Assembly (NCBI RefSeq): GCF_009687865.1
Contig: NZ_BLAE01000018.1
Coordinates: 37,248-101,247, forward strand
DNA from: Acrocarpospora macrocephala
GTDB taxonomy: Bacteria > Actinomycetota > Actinomycetes > Streptosporangiales > Streptosporangiaceae
Direction: 5' to 3'
DNA: 64,000 nucleotides
Under the pieces are notes generated by a model. That model searched no databases and had not been told where the DNA came from. It saw nothing but the letters and a program-made list of their open reading frames with translations. Positions 53,274 to 64,000 of this stretch are shown in pieces. The first letter of the stretch is position 1, and each line of letters begins with the position of its first letter. The position numbers were made by a program, and so were the translations under genes.

Positions 53274-53288
53274 TGACAGATGTCATCT
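53274..53288. promoter_or_regulatory. Palindrome between the ABC operon and the adenosyltransferase
   Basis: TGACA-GA-TGTCA (53274-53285) overlaps AGATGTCATCT (53278-53288), a perfect 11-nt palindrome, in the divergent gap near the leaderless adenosyltransferase promoter. A GntR- or TetR-type operator is possible. Confidence 0.4.
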
Positions 53289-53290
53289 CG

Positions 53291-53296
53291 TACGCT
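53291..53296 (+). promoter_or_regulatory. Leaderless -10 element of the adenosyltransferase gene
   Basis: TACGCT is followed by 7 nt and ATG (53304) with no ribosome site. Confidence 0.5.
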
Positions 53297-53303
53297 GAGC
53301 GGC

Positions 53304-53966
53304 ATGACACGTGGGGACAACGACCAGCCGGTAGTGCTTTCCAAGATCTACACGCGGACCGGGGACGACGGCACGACCGGGCTCGGGGACATGAGCCGGA
53401 CCAGGAAGACCGATCCGCGCCTGGCCGCGTACGCGGACGTGGAGGAGGCGAACGCGGCCGTCGGGGTGGCGCTGGCCACCGGCGGGTTGCCGGTCGAGAT
53501 CGCCGAGACGCTCACGCTCATCCAGAACGAGCTGTTCGACGTGGGCGCCGACCTCTGCACCCCAGTCACGAAAAATCCGGAATTTCCGCCGTTGCGGGTG
53601 ACGCAGGCGTACATCGACCGGCTGGAGGCGCAGTGCGATCGGTTCAACGCCGATCTCAAGCCGCTGCGCAGCTTCATCCTCCCCGGCGGCGACCAGGCCA
53701 CCGCGCAGCTGCACGTCGCCCGCACGGTCGTCCGCCGCGCCGAACGCACCACGTGGTCGGCCCTGGAGGCCCACGACGACGTGAACCCGCTGACCGCGAC
53801 CTACCTCAACCGGCTCAGCGACCTGATGTTCATCCTCTGCCGGGTCTCCGCGGCGGGCGCCGAAATCCTCTGGAAGCCGGGCGCGACCCGCTTGGCCGCG
53901 CCTGCGTCTGGACTGAGGAACGCAGGTCGCGAAGCGGCCGGAGAGACGAGGGAAGACGCAGGCTGA
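53304..53966 (+). CDS. Cob(I)alamin adenosyltransferase, PduO type
   Basis: A 220-residue enzyme making adenosylcobalamin from cobalamin and ATP. The N-terminal YTRTGDDGTTGLGD loop binds ATP, followed by conserved DVEEANAAVG and RSFILPGG; the C-terminal helix RTVVRRAER carries the conserved arginine pair. Its product is the cofactor for IcmA and other mutases. Residues from about 200 on (ASGLRNAGREAAGETREDAG) are encoded by the dispersed repeat copy 2, so the native C-terminus is probably replaced by repeat sequence. Confidence 0.9.
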   Translation: MTRGDNDQPVVLSKIYTRTGDDGTTGLGDMSRTRKTDPRLAAYADVEEANAAVGVALATGGLPVEIAETLTLIQNELFDVGADLCTPVTKNPEFPPLRVTQAYIDRLEAQCDRFNADLKPLRSFILPGGDQATAQLHVARTVVRRAERTTWSALEAHDDVNPLTATYLNRLSDLMFILCRVSAAGAEILWKPGATRLAAPASGLRNAGREAAGETREDAG

Positions 53967-54007
53967 AGGCGGCCAAGCCGCCGTGCCGGAGGCGCGGCCA
54001 TAGACAC
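53890..54007. repeat. Dispersed structured repeat, copy 2
   Basis: A 118-nt copy of the element at 18049-18167, overlapping the end of the adenosyltransferase gene and ending 2 bp from the DUF2550 stop. GCTTGGCCGC (53890-53899) pairs with GCGGCCAAGC (53969-53978), CTGCGTCT (53902-53909) with AGACGCAG (53954-53961), and CCGTGCC with GGCGCGG (53981-53997, one G-T pair). Where it differs from copy 1, both sides of a stem change together. Confidence 0.8.
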
Positions 54008-54009
54008 AG

Positions 54010-54387
54010 CTAAGCGGGATCGAGATGGGCGCTGGGGGGCGCCGACTCCAGCCAGGCCAGGAAGCCGGTCAGCGCGTCCTCGCTCATGGCCAGCGCGATC
54101 GGACCCGCCTCCACCATCCAGTAGCCCTCCGGGCCCTCGCCCGCGTCCAGCGGGCGGCGCCGGGAAACGATGAGGCCGCGCCTCGCGATCGCGTGGCGCG
54201 GCCTCAGTCGCAGTCCTAGAAAGGGCACCCAGTGGAGCTCTCCGCCGGCATACCGGGCGACCCCGGATTGCCAGCCCCGCTCCCCTGTCCGTACGCTGCA
54301 GGCGACCGTGCCCCGGCGTACGTGCAGGGCCACGGCCCTGATACAGAACAGGGCGGCGAGCACCGCGATCCCCGCGATAATCTCCAT
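54010..54387 (-). CDS. DUF2550 family membrane-anchored protein
   Basis: A 125-residue protein with an N-terminal membrane anchor (MEIIAGIAVLAALFCIRAVAL) and a cytoplasmic domain rich in W and R. DUF2550 is actinobacterial and is found downstream of ATP synthase genes in several genomes. Here it follows atpC by 24 bp on the same strand. Function is unknown. Confidence 0.82.
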   Translation of the reverse strand: MEIIAGIAVLAALFCIRAVALHVRRGTVACSVRTGERGWQSGVARYAGGELHWVPFLGLRLRPRHAIARRGLIVSRRRPLDAGEGPEGYWMVEAGPIALAMSEDALTGFLAWLESAPPSAHLDPA

Positions 54388-54411
54388 CGCCGCCCCTCCT
54401 GAACCTGTTGG

Positions 54412-54813
54412 CTATACGTCTTCCCCGGCCGCGCGCAGCCGGGCCCGGTTGCGCTGGGCCTCGACCCGGGCGTCCGCGTCGTCCTGGTTCGCCTCGATGG
54501 ACGCCTGCGCCCGCTCCAGCGCGTCCTTCGCCTTCGCCACGTCGACCTCGGAGCCGAGCTCCGCCGCCTCCGCGAGGATCGACACGTCGTTGTCGGCGAC
54601 CGAGATGAACCCGCCGTGCACCGCGGCCACCAGGTCACTCTGGGAGTCGCGCTTGACGCGCAGCACGCCGCCCTCGACCAGGACGCCGAGAACAGGGGCG
54701 TGACTCGGCATAATACCGATCTCGCCGTCCACGGTCTTGGCAATCACCATGTCGGCCTCGCCGGACCAGATCTCACGCTCCGGCGAGACCACGCCTACTC
54801 GAAGCTTTGCCAC
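54412..54813 (-). CDS. atpC: ATP synthase epsilon subunit
   Basis: A 133-residue central-stalk subunit. The N-terminal beta-sandwich (VGVVSPEREIWSGEADMV onward) is followed by GIMPSHAPVLGVL and a C-terminal helical pair that can inhibit ATP hydrolysis. The GTG at 54813 has GGGAGG 6 nt upstream and is preferred to a longer frame. It is the last gene of the atp operon. Confidence 0.92.
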   Translation of the reverse strand: MAKLRVGVVSPEREIWSGEADMVIAKTVDGEIGIMPSHAPVLGVLVEGGVLRVKRDSQSDLVAAVHGGFISVADNDVSILAEAAELGSEVDVAKAKDALERAQASIEANQDDADARVEAQRNRARLRAAGEDV

Positions 54814-54863
54814 ACATACCTCCCGACCGCCGACCCGGCGCGAACCAGGCCGGCGGTTCACAT

Positions 54864-57204
<2,341 letters not shown>

Positions 57205-57207
57205 CGG

Positions 57208-58857
<1,650 letters not shown>

Positions 58858-58880
58858 CTCTTCCTGTCTCCCTATTTCGC

Positions 58881-59684
58881 CTAGCCGGCCAACCGGCGGC
58901 GGACTTCTTCAATTCGTCCAGCGATGGTGGTATCGATGATCTCGTCCCCGATCTTGATCGAGAACCCACCGAGCACCTTGGGGTCCACCTCCACGTTCAG
59001 GTGGACGTCACGGCCGTAGGTCGCCCGCAGCCAGGCGGCGAGCCGCTCCTTCTGCTGATCCGAGAGCGGTACGGCGCTGCTGACCACGGCCACCAGGCGC
59101 TGCCGCTGCAACGCGACCAGCCGGCCGTACTCGTCCAGGCCCGACTCCAGGCTACGCCCGCGCGGGTGCACCGCGAGATGCGTGAGCAGGCGAAGCGTGG
59201 CCGGGGCGACCTTGCCGTCGAGCAGTTCGGCGAGCAGCCGCTCCTTGCCGGGCTTGGCCGGGTCGGCGAGCACGCGCCGCAGCTCCGGGTTGGCGGCCAG
59301 GATTCGGCCGAACCGGAACAGCTCGTCCTCGACGTCGTCCAGCTGCTCGTGGCTTTCCGCCTCGGTCGCGGCGGCGATCACGCCGAGCCGCTCGACGGCG
59401 TCGGCCAGGTCACCCGACGACGACCACCTGGACTCGACCACGGCCACCGTGGCCTCCAGCGCGGCCGTGCTCACCTTGCCGTCCAGCAGGGCGCGGATCG
59501 CGCCCGCTTTCGCGATCGCAGGACGGGACGGGTCGGAGAGCGTGCGGCGCAGACCGTGCTCGCGGTCGAACAGGTCGGCCACCTCGAAGAGCTCGTCGGC
59601 CAGCTCGCCCAGGTCGGCCGAACCGGCGACGCTGTTGAACCGCTCCTCGACCTCGGCCAGGGACGTCCTGCTCAGACCGCGCAT
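58881..59684 (-). CDS. atpH: ATP synthase delta subunit
   Basis: A 267-residue subunit, longer than the 177 residues of Escherichia coli, as is usual for Streptomyces-type delta. The N-terminal six-helix domain binds alpha; the C-terminal part has [16 protein letters not shown]. Its ATG at 59684 overlaps the atpF stop by one base. Confidence 0.9.
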   Translation of the reverse strand: MRGLSRTSLAEVEERFNSVAGSADLGELADELFEVADLFDREHGLRRTLSDPSRPAIAKAGAIRALLDGKVSTAALEATVAVVESRWSSSGDLADAVERLGVIAAATEAESHEQLDDVEDELFRFGRILAANPELRRVLADPAKPGKERLLAELLDGKVAPATLRLLTHLAVHPRGRSLESGLDEYGRLVALQRQRLVAVVSSAVPLSDQQKERLAAWLRATYGRDVHLNVEVDPKVLGGFSIKIGDEIIDTTIAGRIEEVRRRLAG

Positions 59685-60229
59685 TACCGAACCGCCGCGT
59701 TGGTGTTCTCGAGCTCCTCGAGGAACCGGTCGACGATGCGGCGCTGGCGGGCCTCGTCCTCCAGCGACTCGCCGACGATGCGTCCGGCCAGGTCGGTGGA
59801 GAGGCGGCCGATCTCGGCGCGCAGCTGGGTGAGCGCCTGCTGCTTGTCCGCCTCGATCTGGGCGTGCGCGGCCGCGATGATGCGCTGCGCCTCGGCCTTG
59901 GCCTCCTCCTGGAGTTCGGCCTTGATCTGGGCGCCCTGCTCGCGGGCCTCGTCCCGAAGCCGGGCGGCCTCCTGGCGGGCCTCCTGGAGCCGGTCGTGGT
60001 ACTGCTTGAGCACCGACTGGGCCTCGGCCTGCGCGTCCTCGGCCTTCTTGATCCCGCCCTCGATCGCCTCGGTCCGGTCAGCCAGAGCCTTCTGGATGCG
60101 CGGGGTGAGGATACGACCGACGACGATCACGACGACCGCGAACGAGAAGACGCCGACGACCAGTTCGTACGTGTGCGGGAGTAGGGGGTTGGTGCCCTCC
60201 GCGGCCAGGAGCGTAGCTGCCAATTTCAT
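59684..60229 (-). CDS. atpF: ATP synthase b subunit
   Basis: A 181-residue stator subunit with one membrane helix (TYELVVGVFSFAVVVIVVGRIL, about 19-40) and a long charged coiled coil (about 45-165). It forms the peripheral stalk with delta. Confidence 0.93.
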   Translation of the reverse strand: MKLAATLLAAEGTNPLLPHTYELVVGVFSFAVVVIVVGRILTPRIQKALADRTEAIEGGIKKAEDAQAEAQSVLKQYHDRLQEARQEAARLRDEAREQGAQIKAELQEEAKAEAQRIIAAAHAQIEADKQQALTQLRAEIGRLSTDLAGRIVGESLEDEARQRRIVDRFLEELENTNAAVR

Positions 60230-60259
60230 GGGTGCAGCCTTCCGTCAATAAGTCGTTCG

Positions 60260-61370
<1,111 letters not shown>

Positions 61371-61434
61371 GCGGCGTTCCCTTCAGCGTGATAGTGGATC
61401 GTCAAAGAGGCTTCGTCGGCCGGACGGCCAGGGG

Positions 61435-61650
61435 CTAGCTGCCGTACTTCCGGTAGACCAGGTAGACAGCGAGGACTACGCCGAGGATCAGGCCGATGGG
61501 CGTGAACGCGACCACGCCTGTCCACCGGCTCAGCAACCAGCCTGCACCGCCATACAAGATCATCCCGCTGAGCAGATAGCTGGGGACCGACCAGGCGGCG
61601 CTGGCGAAGTCGCGGCCGTCGTCCTCGGGCCGGAGTTTCCTGTCGCTCAT
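61435..61650 (-). CDS. AtpZ/AtpI-like small membrane protein
   Basis: A 71-residue protein with two membrane helices (about 24-43 and 48-67) and an acidic N-terminus. It matches the AtpZ/AtpI group, which helps assemble the c-ring or transports Mg2+ in ATP synthase operons. It lies 64 bp upstream of atpB. Confidence 0.8.
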   Translation of the reverse strand: MSDRKLRPEDDGRDFASAAWSVPSYLLSGMILYGGAGWLLSRWTGVVAFTPIGLILGVVLAVYLVYRKYGS

Positions 61651-61700
61651 CGCGGGGCCGACGATAGCAGTCTAGGGGGTGACTAGTCATATCGGGCTGC

Positions 61701-62123
61701 TCACGCGCCATCGGAACCCGGGACTTTGGTATCCGGGTCTGCATAGAGCATCTTCAACTTCATGAATCCGCGCATCTCACCCACCGTCCAGGCCACGGTG
61801 CCGACGATGGCCGCCCAGCCGAAGGCGCGCGGCTCGAAAACGGTGGCCGTCTCGAAGGTCTTCAGCAGCACCATCAGGACGATGACCTTGACCAGGTAGC
61901 TGAGCACGGCCGCGGTCATCATCATCATCGGCGAGATCCGGCCCGCGTAGGCGACCACGACCAGGCCGACGGTAAAGAAGACGATGACCACCACCAGGCC
62001 GATCACGGCGCCGAGCGCGCCGGGGAATCCCGCCAGGACGGCCGCCATGGCGATAACGACCAGCCCCACCAGCACTGTAGGCACGGCGGCGCCCTTGAGT
62101 ACGCGCACGTCGTTGGCCTGCAT
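61701..62123 (-). CDS. atpI: ATP synthase operon membrane protein, AtpI-like
   Basis: A 140-residue protein with four membrane helices (about 13-33, 36-60, 65-90 and 98-120), matching AtpI-like proteins that head the atp operon in actinomycetes. It carries a MMMMTAA segment in helix 3. The ATG at 62123 is preferred to a GTG four codons earlier; GGGAG lies upstream. Confidence 0.82.
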   Translation of the reverse strand: MQANDVRVLKGAAVPTVLVGLVVIAMAAVLAGFPGALGAVIGLVVVIVFFTVGLVVVAYAGRISPMMMMTAAVLSYLVKVIVLMVLLKTFETATVFEPRAFGWAAIVGTVAWTVGEMRGFMKLKMLYADPDTKVPGSDGA

Positions 62124-62245
62124 CACGACTCCCAAAGCCTGTTGTCAACAACCGAGCGTTTGCTTCCCCTTACTTAGGGGACCCTGCTAGTGAAAGCTAT
62201 CACAAGCTCTGCGGGGAACGCCTTTACCTGCTTTTTCGGGGCATT

Positions 62246-63472
62246 TCACCCGGTTGTTGCCGTGGCTCTGGGGGTGGCGGTGGCGGCAGCCGTACCCGAC
62301 TGGGTGTCGGAGGAGTCGGCCGGCGGGGGCATTCTATTGGCGGCGTGCGCGCCGCCGCGCCCGTTCCTGCCGGTGGTCCGCCAGCGCTGGCGGGACAGCA
62401 GCACCAGGATGGCGAGGGCGACCGCGATGATCGGCGGGAACACCGCGACGGGGACGCCCTCGACCGAGAGCGCGACCAGGGCGAACGCGAACAGGAACGT
62501 CCAGGCGTACATGATCAGGACGCTGCGGCGGTGGGAGTGGCCGATGTCCAGGAGGCGGTGGTGCAGGTGGCCGCGGTCGGGGGCGAACGGGGACAAACCC
62601 GCCGAGGTGCGCCGGACCACCGCCATGATCAGGTCGGCCAGCGGGAGCACCATGACGGCGACCGGGAGCAGCACCGGGAGCAGCAGCGGGAACCGGTTGA
62701 CCTGCAGGGCCGCGCTCGGCACCGAGGAGATGATGGTGACCAGCGAGGTGGCCAGGATCAGGCCGATCAGCATGGCGCCGGTGTCGCCCATGAAGATCTT
62801 GGCCGGGTTGAAGTTGTGCGGCAGGAAGCCGAGGCACATGCCGATCAGGAGCGAGGCCACCACGGCGGTGAGGTTGATGCGGGTGGCCTGCAGGTTCTGC
62901 GACAGGACCATCGAGTAGACCAGGGTGGCCAGCGCGGCGATGCCGACGAGGCCGGCCGCCAGGCCGTCCAGGCCGTCGACGAAGTTCACCGCGTTGATGG
63001 TGACGACCACGATCATGATGGTGATGACGACCTGGAGGTTGTTGTCCAGGTAAAACTCGCCGCCCATGTTCGACGGCAGCGGCAGGTAGCGCAGGGTGAC
63101 CCCGAAGGAGACCAGCAGGCCGCCGGCGGCGATCTGGCCGCCCAGCTTGACCAGCGCGTCCATGCCGAGCCAGTCGTCCAGGAAGCCGGTCACCACGATC
63201 AGGCCGCCCGCCGAGAGCAGCGCCATCGCGGTCTGGCCGGACTGCTGGTCCAGCGCGCCGCCCACCCAAGGCAGATTGGTGGCCACTAACAGGCCCGCGG
63301 CCATGCCGCCGAACATGGCGAGACCGCCCAGGCGTGGGGTCGGCACCTTGTGCACATCGCGTTCCCTGACCTCGGGCGCGGCGCCGATGCGCAGCGCGAA
63401 GGCCCGGACCGGAGGCACCAGCAGATAGGTGACAACGGCGGTGACGAGGGCAACAAGGAAGTATTCCCGCAC
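62246..63472 (-). CDS. WecA/MraY-type undecaprenyl-phosphate GlcNAc-1-phosphate transferase
   Basis: A 408-residue polytopic transferase with about 11 helices. Conserved residues: GFLDDWLGMD, NFVDGLDGLAAG, MGDTGAM and the HLHHR-type motif (RGHLHHRLLD) that separates WecA-like enzymes from MraY. It starts a lipid-linked glycan or teichoic/arabinogalactan linker. The GTG start at 63472 is inferred from the first helix (VREYFLVAL). It precedes the atp operon. Confidence 0.88.
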   Translation of the reverse strand: MREYFLVALVTAVVTYLLVPPVRAFALRIGAAPEVRERDVHKVPTPRLGGLAMFGGMAAGLLVATNLPWVGGALDQQSGQTAMALLSAGGLIVVTGFLDDWLGMDALVKLGGQIAAGGLLVSFGVTLRYLPLPSNMGGEFYLDNNLQVVITIMIVVVTINAVNFVDGLDGLAAGLVGIAALATLVYSMVLSQNLQATRINLTAVVASLLIGMCLGFLPHNFNPAKIFMGDTGAMLIGLILATSLVTIISSVPSAALQVNRFPLLLPVLLPVAVMVLPLADLIMAVVRRTSAGLSPFAPDRGHLHHRLLDIGHSHRRSVLIMYAWTFLFAFALVALSVEGVPVAVFPPIIAVALAILVLLSRQRWRTTGRNGRGGAHAANRMPPPADSSDTQSGTAAATATPRATATTG

Positions 63473-63630
63473 GGACTTAGTTTCCCGGATTGAAGGACCA
63501 GTTGTGACGGTAAATCGGCACAGAATCCGACGAAACATTCGCTCGGGTGGGCGATCTGGACGACGGCCGGCGCGTCTACCGGTCTCCCGACGCTAGCGCA
63601 CCCCGCTTGCGAGGCACTTGAACCTTGCCC

Positions 63631-64000
63631 TCAGGAGTACGCGTGCGGGGCGCCCGCTTTGCTGGGCACCCAGCGCGGCGTGTCGGCCGCCTCGTCGCTG
63701 ATCGCGGTCAGCACGGCCTGGCGATACAGGCCGAGGCGGTTGCGCCACTCGCCGATATCCTCGACGTAGCGTTTCGCCACGGGAGCGTCCCAGACGTCGG
63801 TGCTTCTCGCCATCTGGTACGGCTTGTCCAGCGACGTGGTGAGCTGTTCCATCAGCGGGAGGACCTGGAACCAGAGGTCCACGAGGCGCTGGTACTCCGG
63901 GTTGAAGACCCAGGTGGTGGCCTGGCCGCCCGGGGCCAGCAGGTCGGCGCTGGACGGCGCGGGCGGGGTCTCGCCCGGCTGGAGCGGGCGCGGCGCGGGG
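63631..64000 (-). CDS. Hypothetical protein, 5' end outside the window
   Basis: A minus-strand frame open to the window edge, 122 residues to the stop at 63631. It has a proline-rich N-terminal stretch (PPAPSSADLLAPGG) and a helical C-terminal part with EYQRLVDLWFQVL and YVEDIGEWRNRLGLY. No domain is recognised. The helical character is compatible with a WXG-like partner, but that is speculation. Confidence 0.45.
   Translation of the reverse strand, partial: PAPRPLQPGETPPAPSSADLLAPGGQATTWVFNPEYQRLVDLWFQVLPLMEQLTTSLDKPYQMARSTDVWDAPVAKRYVEDIGEWRNRLGLYRQAVLTAISDEAADTPRWVPSKAGAPHAYS

Overview
This 64 kb window is high-GC actinobacterial DNA. A FilP-type coiled-coil protein, NucS, the Mec/CysO/CysM cysteine route, DUF3039, an isobutyryl-CoA mutase and many leaderless genes (TANNNT followed by 6-7 nt and the start codon) point to a filamentous actinomycete, most likely of the Streptosporangiales. 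That placement is inference; no rRNA or tRNA gene was seen. As I recall it, the order of the backbone genes (icmA, meaB/thiolase/epimerase, filP, nucS, fadB-like, ATP synthase) also matches the chromosomal core of Streptomyces.

Region by region. 0-7.4 kb: end of a hotdog thioesterase, a PRC-barrel-like protein, a membrane DUF3352 protein, the minus-strand run clpS-DUF2017-mec-cysO-cysM, and the NAD salvage pair pncB/pncA. 7.4-12.5 kb: an AbiEii-type nucleotidyltransferase with its small partner, a DEAD/DEAH helicase, a secreted M43-type protease and DUF3039. 12.5-20.4 kb: an MFS exporter divergent from a TetR regulator, YqgE, an ACT-malic enzyme, YbbN, IcmA and MarR. 20.6-27.9 kb: two membrane proteins, a sulfotransferase, MeaB, thiolase, epimerase and FilP. 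28-39 kb is an accessory stretch between filP and nucS. It holds small hypothetical genes, gene fragments, regulators and a 5'-truncated Rhs toxin gene followed by its presumed immunity gene; base composition drops visibly at about 34.9-36.8 kb. 39-46.5 kb: nucS, a fused 3-hydroxyacyl-CoA dehydrogenase, hydrolase/SDR genes, and an ABC transporter with a histidine kinase and response regulator. 46.5-54.4 kb: a TPR pseudogene, an aldehyde dehydrogenase, TetR, a second kinase/regulator/ABC cassette in mirror orientation, cobalamin adenosyltransferase and DUF2550. 54.4-64 kb: the whole F-type ATP synthase operon (minus strand), preceded by a WecA-like transferase and a partial gene.

How the genes work together. 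IcmA, MeaB, the epimerase, thiolase and the cobalamin adenosyltransferase form a scattered acyl-CoA/B12 module: adenosylcobalamin supply, mutase repair and branched acyl-CoA conversion. Mec and CysO release cysteine built by CysM on a thiocarboxylated carrier. ClpS, DUF2017, YqgE, YbbN, the helicase and NucS are housekeeping genes.

The least explained signals are (i) a dispersed, roughly 118-nt structured repeat with paired compensatory changes between two full copies, plus a partial third copy next to a broken regulator fragment, all at gene 3' ends; (ii) a 135-bp fold-back element with perfect 21-bp arms; and (iii) the orphan Rhs/LamG/HINT/toxin gene fused tightly behind nucS.
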